From: Turritopsis dohrnii
Lineage: Eukaryota > Cnidaria > Hydrozoa > Anthoathecata > Oceaniidae
Reading direction: 5' to 3'
Length of the DNA: 64,000 bases
NCBI GenBank assembly: GCA_027922465.2
Contig: BQMF02000014.1
Location: 1,674,001 to 1,738,000, forward strand
Position numbers and translations under genes: made by a program. Below, piece by piece: positions 21,771 to 33,651 of this stretch (positions within the stretch are counted from its first letter, which is position 1; every line of letters starts with the position of its first letter). The notes under the pieces were generated by a model, which saw only the letters and a list, made by a program, of their open reading frames with translations, was not told the origin of the DNA and searched no databases.

Positions 21771-22870
21771 AGCTATATGAAATACGTATTGCATAGCTCT
21801 CCAATGAGCAATTAGTCGATGACCTTTAACGAATTAATACGATACAACAGGGTTGAAACTTTGAACACGGGCCGCAGCAAGCGCAGTTCATGGACAAAAC
21901 TACACGATTCATTAATTAAAACTTTGTTGAATGCTGATAGGGAAAGTCGAAAAAGTATCGTAAACTCTGATGGATCACTTGTTTGAAGGGAGGATTAACA
22001 AATATACAACAGTCGCCATATTGTTTCATAAAAGCATTTGAAATTTTACTTAAACACACGTTTGGCAATGCAAAGAAAACAGGTTTTTTTCTCCTTTGGC
22101 AACCTATTGACTAGATTGAAAACGAGTTGATGACTTTGAAGCAATTTATGAAAGCCTACAACGTCTGATGCTCTAAAAGCCCACACTATTTTGAAACCAA
22201 TACAATCGGCCTTGGTGTTAAGAATGATCCTTTACACCACATTAACACCCTCTATCTCGCAATTTTGTACGTTATTTCTTAGTGTAGCAACTTGAACACC
22301 TCTGATTCATCAACAGAACTTTCATTGTGATTAGCAGGGCATTGGCTGTCAGACTTAATCAAACTAACATTGATATCAAATTTGACTCGCCGCTTGGAAT
22401 TTCAGTGGCTTAAGTCCTAACCCAGATTCTTAGCGCTGAAAAATTTCAATCCTTCATTATTAAGTCTTTCTTCTTCTGAATTTTATAAAATAATGCCATC
22501 TACCATGGAAAGAAATATGAATAAGAGTCAAAAACGTCATACCAAAAATTAAATCATCGAATTACAAATAAGTCTCGCATGTTAGTGTTAAAATTGTAAA
22601 AACAACATTCAAAAATCTCTGCATAACTTTTCCCACCATATCCAACGTACATGTAGATATTAAAAGAAACATCACGCCCGTCAATTGCTTTTGGTCTTGT
22701 CTTGGAACATCAACGATAACTAATGTATCCAAGGGGACAGTACTTATTATTCCTTTTTTTGACAGTTGTTGTTCAAATGTAACATTAACTGATTAAATTA
22801 ATATTGTCATCCATGGACGACTAATCCAGATGACCAATTGATCATCCTTGATAAATGTTTCTTTGATTAC
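21771..22870. other. Intergenic, nothing recognised
   Basis: 1.1 kb of AT-rich spacer. TTTATT at 22873-22878, just beyond it, is AATAAA on the minus strand and the likely polyadenylation signal for the gene at 22889-23443. Confidence 0.4.
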
Positions 22871-22888
22871 CCTTTATTCATTCGGCAT

Positions 22889-23443
22889 TTAAAATTTATG
22901 TTCTGCGAATAGATCTATGATTAAAGGGCTTTTAGTGCGCTCTTTATGTTTTTTCAACAAAGAATCTTGACCTTCAACTTGATCTTTGGCTTCGTTTTTG
23001 CTGATGATCACTTTAACACCAGCCAAAATGTCACGCAATTGACCAATTAATTGACATTTTCGGTCACAATCCCATTTGATCTTCTTCTTTTCCATGATTT
23101 CTTTCAAACGCTCCTGCTTTGTCAACTTGCTTTCTTCCCATGTTTGTGAAGACTTCTCTTCAGGTTCGTCTTCGCTCTGAGATTTTTTATATGTTTCGAT
23201 AGACTTTGAGAAATTCGCGAGAATAGCTGATAGTTTCAAGTTCTTTTCGATAATGACCTGTTTGATTTCTTCATATTCAGAGATTAACTTTTCATTGTGT
23301 AGCAATTCTTTCAAGATTTTTGAAGCGTCTCCCCAGGTTTGTACGACCTTTTCATCTGTGTCCGATTCACTTATTGGCATCGTACAAATATTTGAAGCCA
23401 GTACCAACACCACAGACAAAGTATACGTTAACTTCATGTTCAT
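22889..23443 (-). CDS. Small secreted protein, WxCDxxC family, member 3 (184 aa)
   Basis: Unrecognised family; duplicate of member 4. The first ATG is 23443 (MNMK...); the ATG at 23437 matches the start of member 4. Signal peptide MKLTYTLSVVLVLASNICT, then MPISESDTD. The mature part is acidic/basic and helical (TWGDASKILKELLHNEKLIS; two later Lys/Glu stretches), then TKQERLKEIMEKKK and the core IKWDCDRKCQLIGQLRDIL with the only mature cysteines. A basic linker follows, then the tail SPLIIDLFAEHKF. Intronless. AATAAA lies about 11 bases past the stop and a TATA element about 100 bases upstream of the ATG. Lys-rich stretches next to the CX3C core could be processing sites, but this is speculative. 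Confidence 0.82.
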   Translation of the reverse strand: MNMKLTYTLSVVLVLASNICTMPISESDTDEKVVQTWGDASKILKELLHNEKLISEYEEIKQVIIEKNLKLSAILANFSKSIETYKKSQSEDEPEEKSSQTWEESKLTKQERLKEIMEKKKIKWDCDRKCQLIGQLRDILAGVKVIISKNEAKDQVEGQDSLLKKHKERTKSPLIIDLFAEHKF

Positions 23444-23540
23444 TAGAATTATTTTCCACTTTTGATAACTCCTTTATATGAGAAAGACTTGTTACTTTCT
23501 GATTGCTGTTTGTTATTAGTTGAGTACTCCTGTCTGTCCC

Positions 23541-23552
23541 TTTTTATATAAC
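23541..23552 (-). promoter_or_regulatory. TATA box upstream of member 3
   Basis: Minus-strand GTTATATAAAAAGG, about 100 bases before the ATG. The sequence between it and the ATG (AAAGTAACAAGTCTTTCTCA on the minus strand) is shared with member 4. Confidence 0.55.
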
Positions 23553-24487
23553 ATAGTTCATTGTTATTCCGACCAGCATCTGATTCCGGGCTCATTATAA
23601 AACATACAAAACTTAAATTTAAATTAGAACTCTCAGACCGAGATCTCCAAAATTAACTAAGTTTAAGTATGGCAGGAAAGAAGGGAAAATATAGCAGCAA
23701 AATTGTTCTACATTAATTTTAGACGAATATTTGCATACCTCATAATTCTTACAACTAGGCATATTTTTCGTATAATTGCTAAACGCATTTGTAACATACC
23801 TTGAAACCAATTTGAGTTTTCCCATCTGTGGTTACCCTAACTCATGATTTTCCGCAAACTGTACTTGAAGCGAGTGCGGAAGACCTAGCGATTACCTCGA
23901 CAACCTTCCTATTAATGTATAATATCCGATTCCTTCACTATTGCATCCGGAAGTTTAAAAGCATTGATCACAATGCTGGAATGTCGTGTGCAAATAATAA
24001 TTATTTGATTTTCAGCAAATAAATTTCCGAACTGCTGTCTTTAGAGCTTATTATCAATCCATAGGGATCTCATCAGTATCATCACTGTGTTAAAGAAGTG
24101 CATAGGTTTCAATCATCATAATATCTTCATGCCAGGCAAAACGTCAAAGGAAAATCCTTCTTCATTTTTACTCCTCCCCCTTTTTGGCATAGCTATACGG
24201 AATCATGTTATACTGAACCCATGTATAGTAACAATAGAAAAAGCCTTCCACCTTCATATGAGTGTCCTATTCAAATGATGCTTTATAAATAGACACATCA
24301 TATTAATGGCACGTGTGTGTTCAATTGACAAGGAAGGAAAACCTACAATAATTTGTATTGTCAAATCGGCTCAACGCGACCATGGGTACCGGTTTTACAG
24401 ATGCATCAAGTGAATAAAAGTAGTATACAGTTTCCCAGTTAATACATCGGTCTTCTTTATACTGTTTATTGGTCGCCCACTTCAAAT
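23553..24487. other. Intergenic, nothing recognised
   Basis: AT-rich spacer between member 3's promoter and a reversed SINE. Frames of 63-68 codons show no gene features. Confidence 0.35.
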
Positions 24488-24796
24488 ATTTATTTATTTA
24501 TGTACTTATTTACGAATGTTCACCCAGGATAGCCTCTTCAGTTCCTGAAGGTACTGTTATCAATGAGGGTCCTGCGAAGGAAGTCCTAGAGCATTTAAAG
24601 CCCCCATTTGGGCTACGGAAGCTGTAATGACAGGAACCGCTCAACTAGACAACCACCCTTGACATCATTCCTACTCTCTTGCTGAGTGCTAAGCAGAGAG
24701 GATTGATTCATACTGTTATAGTCGCTGGCATGACTCGGTCGGGGATCGAACCCGCGACCTCCCGAACAGGAAGCGAGCATTCTACCACAAGGCTAC
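24488..24796 (-). mobile_element. tRNA-derived SINE, second copy
   Basis: Reverse-strand copy of the SINE at 5561-5868. The tail (TTTATTTATTTA) is at the left. B box GGGTTCGATCCC and A box TAGCCTTGTGG (24786-24796) are at the right. Nearly full-length match with scattered substitutions. Confidence 0.88.
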
Positions 24797-26393
24797 ATTA
24801 TTGAATATTATTATTATTCAAATATTATTATCGCCTCAGAGGTATTCGAGGTATGCTTCGAGGTATGTTTTGGTTATTCCTAAATTCATAGATAAATGAA
24901 GTCTTGGAGCATTATCAAATATCAGACGTTTGAGTAAATTCGATGCTGAATGTTTCCAAGATGGCAATAATGTATAGGACAAAGTAAACCTTCAGAAGCT
25001 CTTTGTTATAGAGGAACTGTCATATAGTAATTATGCCACAACTTGAAATTCTATTGTTTTGGGCAAATGCTTTTGAACCCATCGCTAAAACAAAAAGTCC
25101 TTTGTAGCTATTACCCGTGACCATGCAAAATTTGACCAGAAACAGAGGAAGGACGTTTCAAATCATTTTTGAATCTATAGCAGTGCTTACGCTGTGGCAC
25201 GACGATTCGAGCCAAATAATCAGCCTAGATTGAAATTTGATCAATATGTATTGGACAAAATGATTATAAAGAAAAAGGAGTGAAGTATCTTCTTGATACG
25301 CTATAAGTCAGTTTGGTGCATGATAAATGAATCTTATTCTCTTTGATTCTTATTAAGTACATGAAACAAAGACAACTGAATCGCCAAAAAGAAATCATCT
25401 AATTTTGTCGGTAAATTAGCGACTCGTACGAAATCACTGAAATTGGTAACATTAAGTTTGTAATTAACACGAATTTATGCAGTGATAGTCTGTCAGAGTT
25501 CTTGGGTGAAGGACTTATTTTTCCATCATTAGGGATCCTTAGCAATTCTTTCAAAGGTGTAGGTAAGGTGTAGTACCTTACCTGTTGAAAAACCGATTAA
25601 CTAAAATTTGAATTCTTCCGTATAGTAAATGTTACAGAATGCAAGAATGCAAAATCAGTATTGGATATACTGTAGGTACACATAGATATTTGTGGCGGAT
25701 GCAGAAGTAAACCACAATTTGTGTAGGAGAGTGTTAGCAATTTATCTATAAAAGTAAAATGTTCAAATAATCCCATTGGTAAATATAACTTGAATCCACA
25801 AATAATGTTAATGCGCTTCTCCACAAGTTGCGACTACTCTCTACATCCGCCGTTAGATGTTGTTATAGATGTTTACTTTATTGTAATTTTTACAATATTG
25901 TAATTTTGTGACAACTTCAATAATTAGCTATACGAGTTGTGGAGTCTCTAATGACTATTCCTCACCATCTTGCAACTAGATAGGAGTATTACAAGCGGAA
26001 AAAGGGTACTTGAAGAACACAAAAGGTTATGGAAATAACGAGTTATAATATCTTATAAAATGCAATTACATTGTACTGCCGTGACCATTATCTATTGATA
26101 TCATACATTCAGATGCTAATTAATAAAAACAAACGGAAATTATGTCAGTAAGTCTTCATTGGTTGCATTGTTTTTGTCAAGCCATAAGTTGAAACGTACG
26201 TTTATCTTATATACTTATGGAAATTGTTCTTCATGTTTTTTTAAGATGATACAGTAAGTTTCGTTACTCAGATTCTTCACTGACACATTCTGCCTTAATT
26301 CTTTACAAAGAAATCGGAAATTCATCGTAAAGCAACAAAAAGCTATTTGATTACTTTGGACAACAGAAAATCAATGTCATCATTGCTAACCAT
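24797..26393. other. Intergenic; contains a short dispersed repeat
   Basis: AATGTTAATGCGCTTCTCCA and the following CAAGTTGCGACTACTC (about 25803-25850) recur near 63097-63145. Otherwise no gene or full repeat is supported. Confidence 0.45.
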
Positions 26394-26942
26394 TTAAAAC
26401 GGACGTTCTTTTGAAGTGTCTTCAATAAATGTTCCTGAAATGTCCCCTTTCCATTTGTTTGCAAGATAATTTCCACTTTTATCTTGATCCTTGGCTTCTT
26501 TTTTGTCGATGATCATCTTAACACCAGCCAAAATGTCACGCAATTGACCAATTAATTGACATTCTCGGTCACAATCCCATTTGATCTTCTTCTTTTCCAT
26601 GATTTCTTTCAAACGTTCCTGCTTTGTCAACTTGCTTTCTTCCCATGTTCGCGAAGACTTCTCTTTAGTTTCATCTTCGATCTGAGATTTCTTGTATGCT
26701 TCGATGGACTTCGAGAATTGGGCAAGAATAGCGGTAAGTTTCAAATTTTTCTTGATGATGATTCCTTTAATTTCTTCATATTCGGAGATCAGCTTTTCAT
26801 TATTTAGCACTTCTTTCAAGATCTTTGAAGCTTCTCCCCAACTTTTTATGACTTGTTTATCCGTGTCAGCTTCACTTATGGGCATCGTGTAAATACTTGA
26901 AGCCAGTACCAACAGCACAGACAAAGTATACGGAAACTTCAT
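26394..26942 (-). CDS. Small secreted protein, WxCDxxC family, member 4 (182 aa)
   Basis: Unrecognised family. The ATG at 26942 is chosen because it aligns with member 3; a longer frame to 26963 starts at GTG. Signal peptide MKFPYTLSVLLVLASSIYT, then MPISEADTD. By eye about 80% identical to member 3 over the first 150 residues; the stretch TWEESKLTKQERLKEIMEKK and the core IKWDCDRECQLIGQLRDIL are almost unchanged. The last 30 residues are quite different (GNYLANKWKGDISGTFIEDT, ending KERPF). Intronless, with a shared upstream region and a TATA element about 105 bases before the ATG. No close AATAAA was seen. Confidence 0.82.
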   Translation of the reverse strand: MKFPYTLSVLLVLASSIYTMPISEADTDKQVIKSWGEASKILKEVLNNEKLISEYEEIKGIIIKKNLKLTAILAQFSKSIEAYKKSQIEDETKEKSSRTWEESKLTKQERLKEIMEKKKIKWDCDRECQLIGQLRDILAGVKMIIDKKEAKDQDKSGNYLANKWKGDISGTFIEDTSKERPF

Positions 26943-27038
26943 GTTTATCAGAATATTTTCCACCTTTGATAACTCTTTTGTATGAGAAAGACTTGTTACT
27001 TTCTGTTTGCTGTTTGTTACTTGAAGAGGGACTCATCA

Positions 27039-27052
27039 CTCTATATATATGC
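27039..27052 (-). promoter_or_regulatory. TATA box upstream of member 4
   Basis: Minus-strand GCATATATATAGAG about 105 bases before the ATG, in the place equivalent to member 3's TATA box. Confidence 0.5.
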
Positions 27053-29416
27053 TAGTTCGTTGTTATTCCGAGCATCTTCTTCCGGGCTCATTGTGAGACT
27101 CAATTCAAAATAGATGCTTGGACCCAGTTTTCTTAAGTAGGTTACTTCCCATTTGTCTTTGGAAATTAATTTAATTGTTTTTGATAGTAAAATAAATGAA
27201 ACGATTCATATTTTGAGCAAAACACTATGCACTTGGACTTGTTAAGGTCTGATATGTTTAGTTTCAGTACATCCAACGTTGTATCGTGTTACTTGTTGAT
27301 ATAATCAGAATGGCCTGGAAACAAGTTTGTTTTAAGCTCTCTTCTAAGTGCTTATTTTCCATTTTCCTCAAGTCCTCACCAATCAGTTTCCGATTTTCAG
27401 AATTCCTAAAGTTCCAGAAGCTTCACAATAGAATTGTCAGGGTAGAAGGAAAAAACAAAACGAACGTGTTTTGATCAGCAGGAGGTAAATTTTCACCATG
27501 TTGTTGTTGTCTGTTGTTTTTGGAGTAGTTAGAATATTTGTTTCAAGTCAAGATTTAGGTAATGATGCACCAACTAAATATGAAGTCCTTTGCGGAAAAT
27601 ACTGTGCTTAGTTTTCCTTTGTTTACCATTTTCACCGGAATTCTATTTTTAAACTTCTCCTCCATGGTAGTCTGGGGAATGCACCTCTCCTGTTTGTTGT
27701 TATTACTGTGTGGATAGACACTAATTTAATAACAGTTTACCAGGAATATGTTGCATCAGACAAAAATAAGGCAAATTTCAAACAAGCTTCCTGTTATTAA
27801 CCTATACTATGGTCTCCCTATGCTATGGTTACCATTAGTCACATCAATTATGTTGGTGGTTCTATCTACGTAGTGTAAATTCACCATATCTATATATGTT
27901 TTACCATTATGAGGAACATATGTCGCATTTTGCCGTGTAGTTGTCTTTAATGAACTACTACAATTTGCACTTGATCATAAAATATTATAATAGGGAGTCA
28001 TTTCCAGAATTAATATTATTTTTTGTGAGCACCAAAATGTAGGTAGGCATGGCTTGGAAATCTATAAGAGCCAATCCTCATTAAGTTTCTGGAAGTTTTT
28101 TAATTCTCAAATCGAATTTGCACCATTTTTACGCTAATTTCGCAAAGATTTGGAGAGCTGTTCTCGAATTTTTATGCGTTCTTAGTAAATCAAAACTGTA
28201 AACACTGATGGAACTTAGTCATCTTAAAAGTTACTTTCAGATTTCGCAAATGTATTCTTTTTCGCCACCACGACCCTGTTTTACTTTCTGCGCAGATTAT
28301 GACGATCGCCGTGAAATCGATTCAGTGAAGATTCAGGGACATATTCGACAAGATTTATTATAGAACTGTTTTTATAGAGTGAAAAAAAACAACATGTTTT
28401 GATCTGCAGAGAATAATCACGGTTGGTTTTTCCGTAACTTCGAAGGTGACCCAACCCCTAGTAATAAGTAAGGCTCGTGTTCGGATGATAGTTAACAGTG
28501 AAATGGCACATAACACTCCTCTCGCAAAATACCAAATCTGCATGAAAAACGCACTAATCTTAACAAATAAATGTCTCATGCTGAAAACGTCCGTTTGATA
28601 CGTCCGTCTAAAATATATGTCATCAATGCTACTTCGATAGCAGTCGACATTATAACATACATTTTGTTTAAACTGTAAATGAAAGTCGATGAATGCATCT
28701 GAAGGCAAACGACGTGTCATTAGTTGAAACAAAACAAAAAAGTGTCCTTAACGAACCATATTTCTTAAAGAATATTTCGTAAAAAGCACAGTAAAAACCT
28801 AAGTTTTCAAAAAAATATTTTGGGCCATTCATGAAATCGTCCAGTTTACTTTCTGTTGTGGTTGAAATGATCAATTGTTCATTCGTAACATTTTCATTCT
28901 AATACGGAACTAGAATTTTCTGTACTTTGCATTTTTTTTCAAGCACACAGGAGCATGCAGAAAACTGAGATTACAATGTCTTATGGAACGAAATTCAAGT
29001 AGCACCAAACATACGTAAATGTCCAATGCACTGTTTAAGACTTTACTCAGAACATAGGTATGTATGCGATTTATCATCAAATTAAAACGAAAGGAGGAAA
29101 ACACAGAAGGAAAAGAAGTGACAGATAATGGATAAGAAAAACAAAAACAACAACAACAACAGCTAAATTAAGAAAACAGGAAAATTAAAGTTCTGACGTA
29201 TGCAGTACTTTCTTATAACGATTCTGATGAGTATATTGTTTGAGCGAGTTATGAACAACAAATTATAGAAAACAGTTTATGGAATGATGTTGAAGATTGA
29301 CATTGTAAAAGGAATACTGGTGTTTGTTCGATATATTTCAGCGATGCTTCAGAAGCTATACCAGATAGGTAAAAAAGTATTTGAATTTATTTTACCGGTT
29401 TGTCAAATCAAATTTA
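27053..29416. other. Intergenic, nothing recognised
   Basis: 2.4 kb without supported genes. A 124-codon minus-strand frame at 28358-28732 has no recognisable domain and is not called. Confidence 0.4.
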
Positions 29417-29730
29417 CCATATCGGTCAAAACTTTGTCAGTATAAATTTTCGTCAGTACAAACTTTTGTCACTTAGCCTAAAATTCGTCATCTTGGTCCG
29501 ACGAATAATTTAAGCCGAAAAAAAATTTTGAATTTTTTCTAATTTTCGTTATTGCTTGTTTTGAGATTGTTAACAAAACAAATGGGAATGTGACTTGATT
29601 GCAAGTCACGCTTACTTTGGACGTAGTCGAAACTGTGAGTCTGAACACACCCAAAGATGTTAGACTTAAATTTTTTGCCACCTCGCCAACAATTCGTCGT
29701 TTTCGGCCGACAAACTTTTTACCGACAAGG
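29417..29730. mobile_element. TA-flanked MITE, CCNTRTCGGTNAAAA ends
   Basis: Left CCATATCGGTCAAAACTTTG and right (reversed) CCTTGTCGGTAAAAAGTTTG are inverted repeats, flanked by TA on each side (29415-29416, 29731-29732). Inside are repeated AATTCGTC / TTTTCGTCAG motifs. 314 bases, no coding capacity. Same design as the elements at 32964, 38454 and 48838. Confidence 0.75.
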
Positions 29731-29844
29731 TATCATCAGCATTAACAACAGCAAAAGGATCGTCAAGAAACCATTACACATTTTTGTCTTAATAGTGAAA
29801 GGGTAGTTTATCATATATTAACTATTCAGTTTGTAGGTCTTTTT

Positions 29845-29979
29845 CATAGGCGTTAACCAAAAAAAGTGGATGAGTCAAACGACATTTCTTTTCAGTCTAA
29901 AGTACCGATTAGGTGACTTGGATGTTTTTCCGTTCTACCCTAAAGAACTAATTTCTACTGAACTCTAGCTACGCCTCTG
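29845..29979 (+). mobile_element. MITE with CATAGGCGT ends, copy 1
   Basis: CATAGGCGTTAACCAAAAAA at the left and CTAGCTACGCCTCTG at the right are inverted; inside, TTCTTTTCAGTCTAAAGTA is shared with copies at 54118 and 59505. Confidence 0.62.
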
Positions 29980-30160
29980 TTTTTAACTGAAACTTGTGAG
30001 TAATCAACAAAAAACAAGTAATGAACAACAACCAATTTCGATAAAATGCTTTCATCAACAGATAAAGATGAAGTGAAGGATTGGAAATACTTTTCAAAAT
30101 GACATTTCAACCTTCACTATATTAAGCTCCCCAAAGTTTCTTTTCTTAGTATTCAGTTTA

Positions 30161-31395
30161 GGGGCTGATCATATAGAGCTTTTTATCCCGGCAGAGCGAG
30201 ACGAGACGTTTTGACGAGATCCTAGTTTTTATGTAGTTCTCACTGTATTTAGTTTTCTGATCATATGGAAAATAAAAATCACCCCGTCCCGGCCAAGTGA
30301 TATCTCGTTTATTTCCTCTTAAGCGAGTTGGGTTTTTTCCATATGATTACAATTACCTCGTCTAGCCGGGACAGAATAATATTTCACGCGTGCGCATCTA
30401 TATATTAATAGCCGATTCTCCGTTTGTTTGTAAGTCACGCAAAATGGTAGATTGAGTTGTGAGCGAAATTATTTCTTAATTTGTGTGCGACGTGAGTTCG
30501 AAGCAAATACATTGCAACCCCCAATCGAACGTGACTTTTTTGGCTGATGAACTAATAGGAATAACGTTTTGTTTTTATCATTATTGTTAGTTTTATATTC
30601 CACGTTGACTTGGCTTTGAAAACACTACATCAACTAAATACAAAGAAACTAACTGATTAAACATTTTGGACAAAAAGCAGCAGTGGCAGAACGTGGCAGC
30701 ATATGTTCGGTTTGCCACTAACTCTTGCCTGACTGTCTGAGACGGGTGAACTTTTTTTTTGAGCAATCAAAATGTTTAAAAACCGATAGGTAAAAAAAGA
30801 GTATCATATCAAAACAAAATTTTTTTTTTTTTTTTTTTGCTTTTCTTTTAATAAATTAATTTCTTCTTTTAATTGTTAAGCGTTCTGATCGAACGTTTTT
30901 TTATTCTATTTATTCATTTAGCACGTGCCTTTTTTCTCTCCTCCGTGTGAACTTTTTAAGAAGAGAAACCATTTCCCCCTTACGTTTGATAGCACCCATG
31001 TTAGAGCGCGTAACTTTTTTTAAAACAAAAGTTAATAAAAAGTTGAAATTTTCTCTCCATACGTTTTGAGTGTATTGTTACACTGATAAAAGATTGGTTT
31101 TACCAGAGGTTGTGACGTCGAATCTGCTTCTGGTTGAACACAAGTTGTACGAGCCGTTTATAAGGAAATTTGACGTTTATTGATACAGTGACACAGAGCA
31201 GGTGGACATGGGCGACGAGCGACGCCGCGTTGGCGGCTAGTTAATTAATATTCTTATAACAATAACAAAATAATAACAATAACCAAAACTATACGGGACA
31301 ACCATGTGAATCCCATTGATTGCAATGCAAAAACTTTCCCGGGACAATTTTCATCCCACTCTGCTGTGATAAAAATACTCCATGTGATCAGCCCC
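30161..31395. mobile_element. PIF/Harbinger-like non-autonomous element, 1.2 kb
   Basis: Ends GGGGCTGATCATATAGAG and, reversed, GGGGCTGATCACATGGAG are flanked by TTA on both sides (30158-30160, 31396-31398). TTA/TAA duplications and GGGNCTG-type ends are typical of PIF/Harbinger. CCCGGCAGAG near the left end and GCAGAGTGGG near the right (reversed) extend the similarity. The interior is AT-rich with a T tract (about 30821-30838), some GACGAG repeats near the left, and no transposase or long frame. Confidence 0.72.
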
Positions 31396-31503
31396 TTATT
31401 ACAAACAAATTTCTTATACACCAACTACGTATATAGATCTACCATTATGATTTACCAACTTGACCCCTAATTTGGACCCAGTCTTCATATCATAAAATCA
31501 CAG

Positions 31504-31725
31504 TACTGTATTCTCTCTAATTAGTACCCTCCCTCCAGTAAGCGCCCCTCTCTAATAAGCGCCCCCTCTAGTCAAAAATATTTTTATAAGCGTCCCTCTC
31601 CAATAAGCGCCCGTGCGCTTATTAGAAGTTTGAACAAAAAGCGAAAATTCTGTAATAGAAACGACTATATTTTTTGTGATGTCTAAATGTAAGTTATAAG
31701 TACAAAATTTTACTTCGTACAGTTG
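31504..31725 (-). mobile_element. GCGCCCCTCTCTAATAAGCGC-type element, copy 1 (one end only)
   Basis: TACTGTATTCTCTCTAATTA then repeats of GCGCCCCTCTCTAATAAG. The inner part (GTTTGAACAAAAAGCGAAAA, AAGTTATAAGTACAAAAT) is the reverse of the right part of the copy at 33652-34124. The other end is missing. Confidence 0.68.
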
Positions 31726-32122
31726 TTTTTATTCTTTATATATTTCCCCATAGGACGAAATATATGTTAAAACCGGCATTTTCCTTCTTCATCATCATCT
31801 TCTCCGTTCACTTTTATAGTCGCGGTTCGGTATTGAATTTTCGCCTAGCCAAAGTAGATAAGAACAGAGGCTAGCCTACAGCACGCCATTTTTTTCAGTC
31901 AGTGCAGAGCAGATGAACAGTGGAAGATTTTTGTTTTTTTTCTGCTAGCTTTTAAAATGATTCAATAATAGATGAAACGTTAAATGATGGAAATGGATCG
32001 TTTTAGTTCAGTGTTGTCTTAAAAAAGCTTTGTAAAAACTTTTGAATGAACGTGTAAAAACCAGAAAAAATTGATGTAATGATGATGATGTTTTGTTTTT
32101 GTTGACAACAAACAATGTTATG

Positions 32123-32575
32123 GTGACTGGTTATTAAATGCTTGGAGCAGTAAACCATTGAAGCTGTGATTTCAGTGAAAGGGTGAAAATTCACTATTAA
32201 AAGCCACGCTGAAGATTTATTTTTATGTTGCATCCTGGATAAATGTGGCCCAAACTGAACAACACTGAAAAAGCACATGATGTATACAGCCATTAAAGGA
32301 AATCCTTTTTATATGGAGCACATCCAGTTCAATCAGTTTCTTTGATTCATAGATTACATCACAAAAACTGCAAGTACAAACGTGACTGGTTATTAAATGC
32401 TTGGAACAGTAAACCATCGAAGCTGTGGTTTCAGTAAAGGTGAAAATTCATTATCAATAGCCAGGCTGAAGATTTATTTTAATTTTACATCCTGATATAA
32501 TGTAGCCCAACTGAACTGAAAGCACGATGCACCAGCCACAATAAAGGAAACCCTTTTCATGTGGAGAACAACCAG
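32123..32575 (+). repeat. Two tandem units, 259-base period
   Basis: GTGACTGGTTATTAAATGCT starts at 32123 and again at 32382. Both units continue through AGTAAACCAT, GTTTCAGT, GAAGATTTATTTT and TAAAGGAAA to ACCAG/TCCAG ends. Unit 1 has about 50 extra bases at its end. Identity about 80-85% by eye. No coding potential. Confidence 0.72.
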
Positions 32576-32963
32576 TGTGTTAATTCAAAAAGTACATACA
32601 AGAGCAGCAAGTAATAAGAAGCAAAATAAGAAGTCAGAAACTACTTGCGTATAATATTTTAAAACACAGGATTGAGACACATAATAACTTGACAGAATCT
32701 GGTCGAGTGTGCTTCCTTGGATAGTCATTTAATCCAACAACAGAAACGTAGTTTGCTATGGATGAATTCCATGGTCACGTATACTGTTTTGATACTGTAT
32801 ATATCGTATATTTTATTTTGCAAAATTTAATATACTGTCAATTTTCCTGTGCTAACAACGAACGCAAATCAAAACACAATACAAATGACAGTCTGTAAAT
32901 TAAATCAAGCTGGAACACGAACTTCTACTTTGAGCTATGTATATAGTGATTTGGTTATGGATA

Positions 32964-33443
32964 CCTTAAAGGTATTAAATTTCGCGGGTAGAAAATTTCG
33001 TGATTTTCGCGATAAAAATCGCGAAATTATGTACCCGCGAAAAAATGTCCGAAACCAAAAATCGCGAAATTAAATACCCGCGAAATTTTCTACCCGAAAT
33101 TTTAAATTCGCCAAATTTTGCATTCGAAAATTTTTCTTAGATTTTCCCATGCATTCTTAGCAGAACTAATGCATTCTTGTGAAGGGGAGAGTAAAATAAA
33201 CAAGTTAATTCAAGTTTTTTACTGTTTCAGTCTATTTCTGCTGTTTGTTATTGTTTTAGTTTCCCTTTATCGAAAAAAAAACACAAATTAGAATACCCTG
33301 AAAATTTTCGTAAAACCGAAAATCGCGAAATTAAATACCCGCGAAAAATTTCCAAAGCCGAAAATCGCGAAATTAAATACCTGCGAAAAGTAAAAATTTT
33401 GCAAACGCGAAATTAAGTACCCACGAAATTTAATACCTTTAAG
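32964..33443. mobile_element. TA-flanked MITE rich in TTTCGCGGGTA / CGCGAAAATC repeats
   Basis: Left CCTTAAAGGTATTAAATTTC and right (reversed) CCTTAAAGGTATTAAATTTC match over their full length, flanked by TA. Both flanks are dense in CGCGAAA/TTTCGCG motifs repeated many times in both orientations; the middle 180 bases are plain AT-rich. 480 bases; no coding capacity. Confidence 0.8.
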
Positions 33444-33651
33444 GTATGTATTTTCACTACCAAAGTTTTTTTTTCCATTTGGGATTTATATATGGTCATT
33501 TTTAGCACAAAATAAACAATGAGGTGAACATATTTTTTTGAAGAGAGATGTTTATTCTGAATATATACTTGAACTATTCTGTCCTAATTTGAAATGTTAC
33601 ACGTAATATTTGTTACTCAGAGATTTTGATTGCTTTTGATAGTTATTTGCT

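Noticed and set aside
28358..28732. 124-codon minus-strand open frame with hydrophobic stretches
   Set aside because: No recognised domain, no paralogue, no plausible promoter or splice context; likely chance.
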